Below are positions 7,419-16,251 of a DNA stretch of 64,000 nt, piece after piece (the stretch's first letter is position 1; every line of letters starts with the position of its first letter). The translations under genes were made by a program, and so were the position numbers. Origin of the DNA: JAITMY01 sp031553765 (GTDB lineage Bacteria; Bacteroidota; Bacteroidia; Bacteroidales; UBA932); the NCBI GenBank assembly GCA_031553765.1, contig JAVBKY010000005.1, positions 62,001 through 126,000 on the forward strand. The letters run 5' to 3'. Under the pieces are notes generated by a model. The model made no database searches, was not told where the DNA came from, and saw only the letters and a program-made list of their open reading frames with translations.

Positions 7419-7489
7419 GGTACCATGGCCGAGTGGTTAGGCAGCGGTCTGCAAAACCGCGTACTGCAGTTCGAATCTGCATGGTACCT
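7419..7489 (+). tRNA. tRNA-Cys (GCA)
   Basis: 71 nt that fold as a cloverleaf. The acceptor stem GGTACCA/TGGTACC has 7 perfect pairs and the anticodon stem is GCGGT/ACCGC with loop CTGCAAA, giving anticodon GCA. The T arm is CTGCA-GTTCGAATC-TGCA-like with the invariant TTCGA. The 3' CCA is not encoded. Confidence 0.95.
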
Positions 7490-7495
7490 CTTGAT

Positions 7496-7535
7496 AAATG
7501 CTCCAAAAGATATTATTTCTTTTGGAGCATTTTTA
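7496..7535 (+). terminator. Terminator after tRNA-Cys
   Basis: AAATGCTCCAAAAGA pairs perfectly over 15 bp with TCTTTTGGAGCATTT, followed by TTTATTTTA. It ends 6-7 nt after the tRNA discriminator base begins the spacer. Confidence 0.88.
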
Positions 7536-7568
7536 TTTTAGGCAATATTTTTTGTTACTTTGCAATAT

Positions 7569-8663
7569 ATGGATGCTGCAAAGAAAAAGTTGCTGGTGGA
7601 TTTGAGTAAACTTCAAGGCGCGTATTGTGGCTTGTGGGAGGTTTCGCGTCGATTTGGACAGGCGCTCATTGAGTGCATTGACCATAATCGTTGGGATGTA
7701 ACTTTTCTAGTGCCTAATAACCATCCTTTTACCGATAGTCGTGTGCGCTACCTGCCTTTAGGGTGGTGGAGCCGCTTCTTTTTGGGTTTTCGTCGCTACG
7801 ATGTTCTGCATGGATTAGTACAAAATACCCCCTATTTACGTCGCAAAAAGCGTCATAGCAGGTATGTAATTACGCTGCATGATTTGAACTTCTTGTACGA
7901 AGAACAGGGCGTCAGACGGAGGTCTCGTCTTCAAAAGACGCAGGATAATTTATTGGGTGTTAATCACTTGGTGTTTATATCGCAGTTTGTTGAGCGCGAT
8001 GCTCAGGAGCATCTCAACTTAAATGGTATTACACATTCGGTAATATATAATGGTGTGGCAGATAGAAAGTCCGGAGAGGCCCCACAGATGCCGGATGGTT
8101 TAAGCTCGTTGCTGCGGGAACGACCCTTCCTCTTTTTTGTTTCCACCTTTATGCGTAAAAAAAATATTCATCTTGTGGTGGAAATGATGAAGTATTTACC
8201 CGACTTGTGTTTGGTGATAGCCGGACGCATTATTCATCAGGATTACTACAAAGAGGTGTGTAAAATAATTGAAAAAGAGGGCTTAGGTGATAGAGTTGTT
8301 TACATAGGTCCCGTGGTTGATGCCGAAAAATATTGGCTATTTGATAGCTGTGAAGCCTTTGTATTTCCATCGCAGGCCGAGGGCTTTGGAATACCACCTA
8401 TAGAATCCATGCGCGCAGGAAAAACGGTGTTTGCCTCTCGCTGCACCAGCGTTCCGGAGGTGTGTGGCGATATGGCATTTTACTGGGATACCCTTGAACC
8501 CGAAGTTATGGCTGATGTGGTGAAGTGGGGGTTGGCAGATAAAAGTGCTCCTCAAAATAATGCGGAATTGCTTCGAGACTATGCTCAAAAGTATAGTTGG
8601 AGAACCTGTTCCGGGAAATATATAAATGTCTATGAATCGCTGGTAGGCGAGCGAAAATTTTAA
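7569..8663 (+). CDS. Glycosyltransferase family 4 (GT-B fold)
   Basis: A 364-residue retaining glycosyltransferase that should move a sugar from a nucleotide donor onto a growing surface glycan at the inner face of the membrane. The donor-binding half has FVSTFMRKKNIHLVVEMMK, then FVFPSQAEGFGIPPIESM, the EX7E-like motif of the family. The ATG at 7569 is chosen over a TTG at 7560 because the latter overlaps a -7 box (TTACTTTG, 7555-7562); the message would then be almost leaderless. It overlaps the next gene (stop TAA/start ATG) by one base and begins a four-gene glycan operon. Confidence 0.85.
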   Translation: MDAAKKKLLVDLSKLQGAYCGLWEVSRRFGQALIECIDHNRWDVTFLVPNNHPFTDSRVRYLPLGWWSRFFLGFRRYDVLHGLVQNTPYLRRKKRHSRYVITLHDLNFLYEEQGVRRRSRLQKTQDNLLGVNHLVFISQFVERDAQEHLNLNGITHSVIYNGVADRKSGEAPQMPDGLSSLLRERPFLFFVSTFMRKKNIHLVVEMMKYLPDLCLVIAGRIIHQDYYKEVCKIIEKEGLGDRVVYIGPVVDAEKYWLFDSCEAFVFPSQAEGFGIPPIESMRAGKTVFASRCTSVPEVCGDMAFYWDTLEPEVMADVVKWGLADKSAPQNNAELLRDYAQKYSWRTCSGKYINVYESLVGERKF

Positions 8664-9982
8664 TGAAAGATTTTCTTCTTCGACATAGCTGGCTTTTTCT
8701 TGCGTTTATGGTTGTGCTGGGGCTCACAGGTCCGGTAACGGTAGATGTTGTTAAGGGAATTTACCTGCTGGTTGTGGTTCTTTTTTTTGTGGTATACCGT
8801 AAGGAACTGCTGGTATGGTGTCATAGCCGGGTGGGTGAGTTAGGCTACATGAAGGGTTTGCTATTTTTTGTCTTCTATGGACTGGCTTTAGTGTTAATTT
8901 GGAGCGCTCTACCCAATAAATATGATCTGCACCCATCGTATAGTTGTGTTGAAGAGCTGATGTCCAACTATCTTTTTATGCCGCTCTTTTGCTTGTTGAT
9001 AGGACAGCAGCTGAGTCAGAGAAATTTTGAGCGGGGGATGATACTGTTTAGCTTGTGTACGGTGCTGTCGGGATTTTTTTTGCTGTACGCCTACTTTGAT
9101 ATATCGTTGCTTTTTGCATCTCCGGTAGAGTTTTTTAGGGGCGTACTTTCCTGTCGTTTTTTAGATTGTGGAAGTAGGGTACTAAATCTTTCTGTTTTTC
9201 TCAAAGATTACTCGTTTTACCCAACCTTAGGTGCTCTTCTTATAGTGCCGTTTGTTGTAAAGTATAAGGGCTGGAAGCGTTTCGCATTTGTGGCGCTTTT
9301 CTTGTTTAACTCGCTCTTTCTTTTTCTTACTATCAATCGGGGTACAATGCTGGGTTATGCTTGTGCATTGTTGATAATGATTCTCTATTTTTTGAGAACG
9401 CTTTCGTGGAAGCAAAAGACGGTGACGGCATTTGTGATTGTGGCGGTATCTGTATTTGTACTACTCTTGCTGCCTCAAAGTATTACAACACGCTTTGGAG
9501 AAATAAGTAGTGAGAGTAGTGCCTTTTTTGAATCCGGACATAATAGCGGATCGGTCTCAATTCGACTTACGATATGGAAAGTATTGCTTTCGCATGTGCG
9601 GGAATTTTGGCTTTTTGGTGATGGACCTATTTATGCAACCAGCCACCTGAGAACGTACCTTGTTGAGGCAGGTTATCAAGATTATGTTGATAGCGGGTTT
9701 ATATACCACAATCAATATTTAGCCTACTTCCATCAGTATGGTATAGTAGGCCTGTTACTTGTGCCTTTTGTGCTATTTTATCCGTTATACCACATGTTGC
9801 GATTTCGAAAATTTTCAGTTATACTACTTGTTATTATTGTTGTTTTTGCGTTGGCATTAATGGAGGATAGGTATTGGGGAAAAGATAAGGTGATGATGCT
9901 ATTGAGTGTTTTCTATCTCAGCTTTTTTCAGCTGGATAAGTGGCGTTCTTTAGAAAATAGTAGTAAGAAGATTGCAAAATAG
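8663..9982 (+). CDS. O-antigen ligase/polymerase-like membrane protein (Wzy/WaaL family)
   Basis: A 439-residue integral membrane protein with about eleven hydrophobic segments and a long periplasmic loop around residues 270-350. The Wzy_C-type signature NRGTMLGYACALLIM (about 224-238) precedes the loop, and HNQYLAYFHQYGIVGLLL follows it, as in O-antigen polymerases and ligases. It probably joins or polymerises undecaprenyl-linked oligosaccharides. It starts at the stop codon of the preceding glycosyltransferase, so translation is coupled. Polymerase versus ligase cannot be decided from sequence. Confidence 0.8.
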   Translation: MKDFLLRHSWLFLAFMVVLGLTGPVTVDVVKGIYLLVVVLFFVVYRKELLVWCHSRVGELGYMKGLLFFVFYGLALVLIWSALPNKYDLHPSYSCVEELMSNYLFMPLFCLLIGQQLSQRNFERGMILFSLCTVLSGFFLLYAYFDISLLFASPVEFFRGVLSCRFLDCGSRVLNLSVFLKDYSFYPTLGALLIVPFVVKYKGWKRFAFVALFLFNSLFLFLTINRGTMLGYACALLIMILYFLRTLSWKQKTVTAFVIVAVSVFVLLLLPQSITTRFGEISSESSAFFESGHNSGSVSIRLTIWKVLLSHVREFWLFGDGPIYATSHLRTYLVEAGYQDYVDSGFIYHNQYLAYFHQYGIVGLLLVPFVLFYPLYHMLRFRKFSVILLVIIVVFALALMEDRYWGKDKVMMLLSVFYLSFFQLDKWRSLENSSKKIAK

Positions 9983-9988
9983 AAAAAC

Positions 9989-10882
9989 GTGAGCTCTCAA
10001 AATTCAATAAATATTGCAACTAAAATATTTCCATGCAAGGAAAAATGCTATTTTAGTATTATTATTCCTACATGGAATAACTTGTCAATGTTGAAGTTAT
10101 GCGTGGATAGTATCTTGAAAAATAGCCGCTATACACATCAAATAATTCTTCATATCAACGAGGGTAATGACGGTACTCAAGAATGGGCAGAGGAAAATGG
10201 TATAACCTATTCTTATACACCCATTAATGTAGGCGTATGCTCGGCTGTGAATGGCGCTGCTGCGCTGGCTACAACAGATTACATTGTGTACCTAAATGAT
10301 GATATGTACACCTGCCCCGACTGGGATTACTACTTGTGGGAAGAGGTAAAGACGCAGCCGGATAATAAGTTCTTTCTTTCTGCCACCTCCATCGAGCCGC
10401 GTGATGCTCATAAGCACGTTGCTATTGCACCATATGACTTTGGCACCTCTCCGGGAAACTTCAAGGAAGCCGAACTGTTACAGCAGTACGCCTCTTTACC
10501 CATGAAGGAGTGGAGTGGGGCATCTTGGCCTCCCAACATTGTTCATCGTAGCATGTGGGAGCTGGTAGGAGGATATAGTGTGGAGTTTTTTCCCGGATTT
10601 TACTCCGACCCCGACTTCTCAATGAAGTTGTGGCAGGCTGGGGTGAGGAGATTTTACGGAGTGACAAGAAGTCGCGTTTATCACTTTCTGGAGGCTTCTA
10701 CCGGTAAAATAAAGGAGGGTGTTGTTCATGGAGGACGAAAGTTGTTTCTGAAAAAGTGGGGTATTACCTCTCGAGTATTTTATAGGTATTATCTGAGAAT
10801 GGGGCGGGTGGTCCCGCAACCGTTGAGTGCTCCCAGGAGCGTCGCATTTTATTTGGATAGGTTCATTTGTTTGTTTAAGTAA
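9989..10882 (+). CDS. Glycosyltransferase family 2
   Basis: A 297-residue GT-A fold transferase. YFSIIIPTWNNLSMLKLCVD opens the nucleotide-binding half, YLNDDMYTCPDWD holds the metal-binding DDM (DxD-type) motif, and the acceptor half has ELVGGYSVEFFPGFYSDPDF. The start is GTG at 9989, 6 bp after the upstream stop. No ATG occurs in the first 30 codons. Part of the glycan operon; sugar specificity unknown. Confidence 0.82.
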   Translation: MSSQNSINIATKIFPCKEKCYFSIIIPTWNNLSMLKLCVDSILKNSRYTHQIILHINEGNDGTQEWAEENGITYSYTPINVGVCSAVNGAAALATTDYIVYLNDDMYTCPDWDYYLWEEVKTQPDNKFFLSATSIEPRDAHKHVAIAPYDFGTSPGNFKEAELLQQYASLPMKEWSGASWPPNIVHRSMWELVGGYSVEFFPGFYSDPDFSMKLWQAGVRRFYGVTRSRVYHFLEASTGKIKEGVVHGGRKLFLKKWGITSRVFYRYYLRMGRVVPQPLSAPRSVAFYLDRFICLFK

Positions 10883-10883
10883 C

Positions 10884-11672
10884 ATGATATCAATTATTAT
10901 ATCTTTCTACAAGCGAAGAGACTTCTTGGATTTGATACTGCAGGCGTTAGAAAAGCAGTCGTATCGAAAATTTGAAGTAGTACTGGCTGAGGATGACAAC
11001 GCTGAAGAAACTCTTTCGTTTTTAAAAGAGGCAAGAGCAAAATACTCCTATCCTATAAAGCATGTGTCGCAAGAGGATGAGGGATTTAGAAAAAATAAAA
11101 TTCTGAATGCCGCGGTGCTGGCAGCAGATGGCGAACAGCTCGTTTTTTTGGATGGGGATTGCATTCCGCATCGACACCTACTTAAGGTGTACACTAAGGC
11201 TGTGCAGGAAAATCGGATATGTTATGGGAGGAGGGTGTACTTAAGTGAAAAAATTACCTCACGCATACTGGGTGAACACAATATTAAGAGGCTTAATTTC
11301 TTTAATGCTCTTTTAGCCGGTTCAACCTCTATGGGAGCAGCAGTTTACAATCCATTCCAAAAAAATATTGATAAGCAGCACCGTGATATATTGGGGTGCA
11401 ACTGGGGAATACTGCGCAAGCATGTGCTGGAGGTTAACGGTTTTGATGAAGACTACACGCGCGCCAGTGTCGGTGAAGATCTAGATATCGGGTGGCGTCT
11501 GAAAGGGCAGGGACTTAGAATGAAGTCGATGAAAAATAAGGCCATCGTGTACCACCTCTTTCATCACAGTAGCTATAATAGTAATGACACGGAGTTGATG
11601 TTTGGCTTGATGAGGGAGAAGGTTGAAGTGGGCAACACATACTGCTTAAATGGCATATGCAAGCCGCTGTAG
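10884..11672 (+). CDS. Glycosyltransferase family 2 with GT7C-like C-terminus
   Basis: 262 residues. MISIIISFYKRRDFLDLIL and VFLDGDCIPH (DxD) mark the GT-A donor domain. The C-terminal block GCNWGILRKHVLEVNGFDED and GEDLDIGWRL resembles the galactosyltransferase C-terminal domain found in chondroitin-polymerase-like enzymes. The ATG at 10884 lies 1 bp after the previous stop and was preferred to an upstream TTG overlapping that gene. It is the last gene of the rightward glycan cluster. Confidence 0.82.
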   Translation: MISIIISFYKRRDFLDLILQALEKQSYRKFEVVLAEDDNAEETLSFLKEARAKYSYPIKHVSQEDEGFRKNKILNAAVLAADGEQLVFLDGDCIPHRHLLKVYTKAVQENRICYGRRVYLSEKITSRILGEHNIKRLNFFNALLAGSTSMGAAVYNPFQKNIDKQHRDILGCNWGILRKHVLEVNGFDEDYTRASVGEDLDIGWRLKGQGLRMKSMKNKAIVYHLFHHSSYNSNDTELMFGLMREKVEVGNTYCLNGICKPL

Positions 11673-11689
11673 GTATCCTTGTTACTCCC

Positions 11690-12556
11690 CTATCTTACTA
11701 GCTTGTAGTTTCTGAATTCAAAAAAACGCTTTCCCGTTAATCGCTCAATAAAGTCCAAAACACGATATTTTAAAGGGATACTTTTTTGCGTAACATCAAA
11801 TTCAAAATCCCAATCCATGGCATCCACCCGTGCCTGCATTATCTTAGGGTGCGTATCGGTAAATAGCCTAAGTGACGACACGCTATTATAATCGTACAGC
11901 TCGTCCTTTTTTATAGTTAACTTTTCATCAGGTTTGTACAGCGCTTCAAAGTTCGATATCTTTGCCGTCTGAAATCGCGGATTGCGAACCCAACCGTAGT
12001 GGTATACGTAGGCGTCAATCAGCTTTCCTTTTAAGTGCTTTTTGCCGCGACGAAACCCCTGAGCATCTCTATATGAGCGAATGCTCTTATCATTCTTTAT
12101 TATTCTAATCTCACGACGATACCAGTTGCGCGAGTCTGCCACATACTTGTAGTTGCCATAAAAGTGGAGATATTTAAACACCAAGCACTCCATCTGCTTG
12201 TTGTCCTTATACTGCTCCATGGCCTGTTTTATTACAGGTAAATATTTTTCGTGCACCACCTCATCGCCCTGAATGTAGAACGCCCAATCGCTATCGGGCG
12301 ATACTGCGTCAAAAGCCTTGTTGGTTTCCACCGCAAGAACCCTTCCGCCCTCGCGTAGCGAGTCGTCCCATACGGAGCTTATAATTTTTATTTTATCCGA
12401 ATTTATAGAGCGAATGAGCTCTTCCGTTCCATCATCCGAATTGCCCACGCATACAATAAACTCATCGCATATGGGTAGTATAGAGGTGATAGCCTCTACA
12501 ACAGGGTAGTCGAACTTTATGGCGTTGCGTACAAAGGTGAAACCGCTTACTTTCAT
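11690..12556 (-). CDS. Glycosyltransferase family 2
   Basis: A 288-residue GT-A transferase transcribed against the other glycan genes. MKVSGFTFVRNAIKFDYPV at the N-terminus, a VCVGNSDDGTEEL nucleotide-site block, and YIQGDEVVHEKY, where GDE takes the DxD place. This form is common in Bacteroidetes surface-polysaccharide loci. It ends 17 bp from the converging cluster and no clear terminator separates them. Confidence 0.8.
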   Translation of the reverse strand: MKVSGFTFVRNAIKFDYPVVEAITSILPICDEFIVCVGNSDDGTEELIRSINSDKIKIISSVWDDSLREGGRVLAVETNKAFDAVSPDSDWAFYIQGDEVVHEKYLPVIKQAMEQYKDNKQMECLVFKYLHFYGNYKYVADSRNWYRREIRIIKNDKSIRSYRDAQGFRRGKKHLKGKLIDAYVYHYGWVRNPRFQTAKISNFEALYKPDEKLTIKKDELYDYNSVSSLRLFTDTHPKIMQARVDAMDWDFEFDVTQKSIPLKYRVLDFIERLTGKRFFEFRNYKLVR

Positions 12557-12576
12557 GAGAGAAAAATTGGTATTAC

Positions 12577-13161
12577 TTATTTTTGCAAAGGTAAGGTTTT
12601 TATTACCTGCTCTATAACTTTTGGAAAATGCTCATGCTCCAGCCTATGTATCCGCTGCGCTAACGCATTGGGGGTGTCGTTAGGCAGTACAGGACAAGTG
12701 GTTTGAAAAATGGCGCTGCCGCTGTCGTACTCACCATTTACGTAGTGAATGGTAATACCCGACTCCTTTTCGCCGGCAGCAATCACCGCGCGATGCACGT
12801 TGTCACCGTACATGCCCTTTCCGCCGTACTTAGGTAGCAGCGCCGGATGAATGTTGACAATGCGGTCGGGAAATGCCGCCACAATATCGTTGGGCATGAG
12901 CCATAGGAAACCCGCTAGTACAATTAGGTCAATATTGTTTGAGGTGAGCGCATTCTTTATCTTGGAGGTATTATATAAGTCTTCGCGTGAAAATACGAGG
13001 CTATCTACCTGAAAATTTTTCGCTCGCTCCAAGGCGTAAGCGTTGGGATTATTGGACAATAACAGCGCCACACGTGCCTCCAGATGATGCTCCTTAAAGT
13101 AACGAATAATTTGCTCTGCATTGCTGCCGGAACCCGATGCGAAAACAGCTATATTTTTCAT
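12577..13161 (-). CDS. purN: Phosphoribosylglycinamide formyltransferase
   Basis: 194 residues. PurN transfers a formyl group from 10-formyl-tetrahydrofolate to GAR in purine synthesis. Seen: NIAVFASGSGSNAEQI phosphate-binding loop, NIHPALLPKYGGKGMYG with the catalytic His, and HYVNGEYDSGSAIFQ with the catalytic Asp. The ATG at 13161 is taken because the Rossmann start MKNIAVFASGSGSN begins there; an in-frame extension of 14 codons has no homology features. It is transcribed away from acpP from a shared palindromic promoter region. Confidence 0.92.
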   Translation of the reverse strand: MKNIAVFASGSGSNAEQIIRYFKEHHLEARVALLLSNNPNAYALERAKNFQVDSLVFSREDLYNTSKIKNALTSNNIDLIVLAGFLWLMPNDIVAAFPDRIVNIHPALLPKYGGKGMYGDNVHRAVIAAGEKESGITIHYVNGEYDSGSAIFQTTCPVLPNDTPNALAQRIHRLEHEHFPKVIEQVIKTLPLQK

Positions 13162-13200
13162 TTGTAAATAGTTAACCTTTTTCGTTGATAAAAAATCATT

Positions 13201-13238
13201 CAAAAGTATAAAAACTATGGAATAAGTTTATACTTTTG
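13201..13238. promoter_or_regulatory. Symmetric divergent promoters for purN and acpP
   Basis: CAAAAGTATAAA (13201-13212) and TTTATACTTTTG (13227-13238) are perfect inverted copies. Read outward, each holds a -7 box TACTTTTG, one for purN (minus) and one for acpP (plus). The -33 zone of each promoter falls on the -7 box of the other, so two polymerases could not bind together. Confidence 0.55.
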
Positions 13239-13319
13239 TACCGACTTTTCAGTGAAAGTCGCAAAAACATTAGAAAATTCAATAACTCTAATTTAATCAT
13301 TAACTAAAAAAAAGAAGTT

Positions 13320-13556
13320 ATGGCAGATGTAGCAGCAAAAGTGAAGGCGATTATTGTGGACAAACTCGGCGTTGATGAAGCTGAAGTAACCCCAACCGCA
13401 AGCTTTACCAATGATCTTGGTGCAGATTCACTGGATACAGTTGAGCTCATTATGGAGTTCGAAAAGGAATTTAGCGTATCTATCCCCGACGAGGATGCAG
13501 AAAAGATCGGCACTGTTGGTGACGCAGTTTCTTACATTGAAAAGGCTAAAAAGTAG
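13320..13556 (+). CDS. acpP: Acyl carrier protein
   Basis: 78 residues, acidic, with NDLGADSLDTVELIM: the Ser of DSL is the 4'-phosphopantetheine attachment site. It carries growing acyl chains in type II fatty acid synthesis. The leader of about 75 nt has a small hairpin GACTTT...AAAGTC (13243-13260), and A-rich sequence precedes the ATG. fabF follows 41 bp later, the usual acpP-fabF-rnc order of Bacteroidetes. Confidence 0.96.
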   Translation: MADVAAKVKAIIVDKLGVDEAEVTPTASFTNDLGADSLDTVELIMEFEKEFSVSIPDEDAEKIGTVGDAVSYIEKAKK

Positions 13557-13597
13557 CATTTTGATTTTTTTGAGTGCAAACCAAGTTTTAAAGAATT

Positions 13598-14857
13598 ATG
13601 CAGTTAAAAAGAGTAGTTGTAACCGGCCTTGGTACTATTAATCCCCTGGGTAATACGGTTGAAGAGTATTTCGACAATTTGCTGAAAGGAGTTAACGGAG
13701 CAGGACCGATTACGCGTTTTGACGCTTCTAAATTTAAAACCCAGTTTGCATGCGAAGTTAAAAATTTCGATGTAAGCCAACACCCCGAGGCGCTCGATAA
13801 AAAGGAAGCGCGTAAGCTTGATATGTACACGCAGTTTGCAATGATTGCGGCGCACGAAATTATCAAGAGTTCAGGCATGGATCTCACCACTGAAAATGTG
13901 GACGAGATTGGTGTTGTGTGGGCATCGGGCATAGGTGGTATTCGTACCATGTTTGAAGAAATCAAGGGCTTTGTCGAGGGTGATGGAACTCCTCGATACA
14001 GCCCTTTCTTCGTGCCCAAAATGATTGCAGATATTGCCGCTGGGCAAATATCAATGAAGTATGGGCTCCGTGGCCCCAACTACGCCACGGTATCGGCGTG
14101 CGCTTCTTCAACGCACGCTCTTATTGATGCATTTGACCTCATTCGCTTAGGTAAGGCCAACGCTATTGTTGCCGGAGGCTCCGAAGCTCCCATCGGTGAA
14201 GCCGCTATGGGTGGTTTCAACTCAATGCAAGCACTTTCTACTCGCAACGATGATCCCAAAACAGCATCGCGTCCATTTGATGTGGCCCGCGACGGATTTG
14301 TTATGGGTGAAGGCGCCGCAGGTATGATGCTTGAAGAGTTAGAACATGCTAAAGCACGTGGTGCAAAAATCTACGCTGAAATTGTAGGCGGCGGCATGAC
14401 AGCCGATGCTTACCACCTTACCGCTCCGCATCCCGAAGGTTTGGGCGCTGCAAACGTTATGCGCAAGGCCCTTAACGATGCCGGAATGAAGCCCGAGGAT
14501 ATAGACTATATCAACGTGCACGGCACATCAACCCCAGTGGGTGATATTGCTGAAATCAAGGCGGTAGAAAAGGTGTTTGGTGAGCAAGCATACAAGATGA
14601 ACATCAGCTCTACAAAGTCAATGACCGGTCACCTTTTGGGTGCTACCGGAGCTGTTGAGGCTTTGGCTTGTATCTGTGCCATGCAGCGTGGTATGATTCC
14701 TCCTACCATCAACAATCAAAACTTAGATCCGGCGTTGGATAAGCGTCTCAATCTTACCCTTGGAACTGCGCAAAAACGTGAGGTAAGGGCTGCGTTGAGC
14801 AACACCTTTGGCTTTGGCGGTCACAACGCATCGGTGATTTTCAAGAAATTTGAATAA
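13598..14857 (+). CDS. fabF: 3-oxoacyl-ACP synthase II
   Basis: 419 residues. FabF elongates acyl-ACP by condensation with malonyl-ACP. The Cys-His-His triad is visible: VSACASSTHA (Cys near 168), NVHGTSTPVGD and SMTGHLLGATGAVEA. Length and C-terminal NTFGFGGHNASVIF match the family. It lies between acpP and rnc and is probably cotranscribed with them. Confidence 0.96.
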   Translation: MQLKRVVVTGLGTINPLGNTVEEYFDNLLKGVNGAGPITRFDASKFKTQFACEVKNFDVSQHPEALDKKEARKLDMYTQFAMIAAHEIIKSSGMDLTTENVDEIGVVWASGIGGIRTMFEEIKGFVEGDGTPRYSPFFVPKMIADIAAGQISMKYGLRGPNYATVSACASSTHALIDAFDLIRLGKANAIVAGGSEAPIGEAAMGGFNSMQALSTRNDDPKTASRPFDVARDGFVMGEGAAGMMLEELEHAKARGAKIYAEIVGGGMTADAYHLTAPHPEGLGAANVMRKALNDAGMKPEDIDYINVHGTSTPVGDIAEIKAVEKVFGEQAYKMNISSTKSMTGHLLGATGAVEALACICAMQRGMIPPTINNQNLDPALDKRLNLTLGTAQKREVRAALSNTFGFGGHNASVIFKKFE

Positions 14858-14869
14858 CCCCTTATTTGT

Positions 14870-15637
14870 GTGCTTTTGATTTTTCATCAATGGAAGAATT
14901 GTATCCTGTCGTGTTCACGTAGCAAGGACGGGGAATTTATTCGAACATTGAGAAAAGTACTTGGGTACACTCCTGCTAATTTATCGTACTATAAAACCGC
15001 GTTTACGCATAGTTCCTTGGGCTACGTGCGTGGCATTCGCACGCGCATACCTGTGGAGCATAACGAGCGTTTGGAATTTTTGGGCGATGCCGTTATTGGT
15101 GCCGTAGTATCGGAATACCTTTACAATAAATTTCCTAAGCAGCGCGAAGGTTTTCTTACTCAGCTACGCTCGAAAATTGTGGGGCGCGAAGCACTCAGCG
15201 CATTGGCGTGGGAGTTGGGCTTGGCTAAGTTCATAAAGGCACATTTGAATAAGCCGCTTTCGCGAAATATTTTGGGGAATACCCTCGAAGCGTTGGTGGG
15301 CGCTATTTACTTAGACAGAGGCTACACTTGCGCGAAAAAAACCTTTCTGAACCGCATTTTTCTAACGCACGTAAACGTAGACGAATTAATCAAGCGCGAG
15401 TTTGACTATAAAAGCCGCCTGCTCGAGTTGGTGCAAAAGAATGGATACAACGCGCACTTCGAAACTACAGAAGAAAACCCACGGGGAGAAAAAGGTGTGT
15501 TGACATTTTCAAGCACGCTACATGTAAATGAGGAGCTGATGGGCAGCGGTAGCGGTCACTCCAAAAAAGAGGCCGAACAACACGCGGCCGAGCAAGCCTA
15601 CAATACACTTTCGGTAAAATCCGAAGATGAAAATTAA
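14870..15637 (+). CDS. rnc: Ribonuclease III
   Basis: 255 residues. The endonuclease signature ERLEFLGDAVIGAVVSEYL (about 66-84) and a second catalytic-domain stretch GNTLEALVGAIYLDRGY give the acidic active site. Residues about 180-250 are a double-stranded RNA-binding domain ending GSGSGHSKKEAEQHAAEQA. The GTG at 14870 lies 12 bp after fabF; a start further in is possible because the first 20 residues are poorly conserved in this family. It processes rRNA precursors and structured RNAs. Confidence 0.92.
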   Translation: MLLIFHQWKNCILSCSRSKDGEFIRTLRKVLGYTPANLSYYKTAFTHSSLGYVRGIRTRIPVEHNERLEFLGDAVIGAVVSEYLYNKFPKQREGFLTQLRSKIVGREALSALAWELGLAKFIKAHLNKPLSRNILGNTLEALVGAIYLDRGYTCAKKTFLNRIFLTHVNVDELIKREFDYKSRLLELVQKNGYNAHFETTEENPRGEKGVLTFSSTLHVNEELMGSGSGHSKKEAEQHAAEQAYNTLSVKSEDEN

Positions 15638-15696
15638 GACTTGCGACATGAGAAAATCAGTCGCATGTCGAGTGTCGAAAAATCACATATCGAACT

Positions 15697-16092
15697 ATGA
15701 TAACAACACCTATACAAATTCGCTTTAGCGATATCGATGGCATGGGGCACGTAAATAACTCCGTGTACTGGAACTATTTTGACTTAGGGCGTGTAGAATA
15801 TCTACAGCAATCGCTGGGCGATGACTTTGAGGCGCGCGACGAAACGGTAGTACTGGTACACGTAGAGGCAAATTACATGGCGGAAACCCGCTTAAAAGAT
15901 ACCATTGCCGTACAAACTCGCGTGGTGGGTATTGGTGAACGTAGCATTAAAATGCGTCAAGAAATAGTAGATACACAAACGGGAGTTGTGCGCGTGAGCA
16001 GCTACTCGGTGCTATCGGGCTTTAGCAAACGCACGCATCAGTCGTTACCTATAAAACCGGAATGGCGGGAACGAATGACGATAGAGGAATAA
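15697..16092 (+). CDS. Acyl-CoA thioesterase, 4HBT hot-dog family
   Basis: 131 residues with the hot-dog signature IRFSDIDGMGHVNNSVYWNY near the N-terminus, which places the catalytic Asp as in YbgC/FadM-type thioesterases. Expected to hydrolyse acyl-CoA or acyl-ACP thioesters in the cytoplasm. Its place after acpP-fabF-rnc fits a lipid role. A strong terminator follows directly. Substrate unknown. Confidence 0.85.
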   Translation: MITTPIQIRFSDIDGMGHVNNSVYWNYFDLGRVEYLQQSLGDDFEARDETVVLVHVEANYMAETRLKDTIAVQTRVVGIGERSIKMRQEIVDTQTGVVRVSSYSVLSGFSKRTHQSLPIKPEWRERMTIEE

Positions 16093-16125
16093 AAAACGGG
16101 AAGCAGCAACGCTTCCCGTTTTTGT
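16091..16125 (+). terminator. Terminator after the thioesterase gene
   Basis: AAAAACGGGAAGC and GCTTCCCGTTTTT form a 13-bp perfect stem around AGCAAC, followed by TGTTTTC. The stem begins at the stop codon. Confidence 0.92.
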
Positions 16126-16251
16126 TTTCTAAAGGATTTTAACCTTACTTGCCAGTGTAGCTATTTAGTATGAAAGGGCAATCTTACCATGAAAAAAGGC
16201 GTAACTTTATACTTGAAGTAAAAGAGTAAGTATCATTAAAACAATAATATT

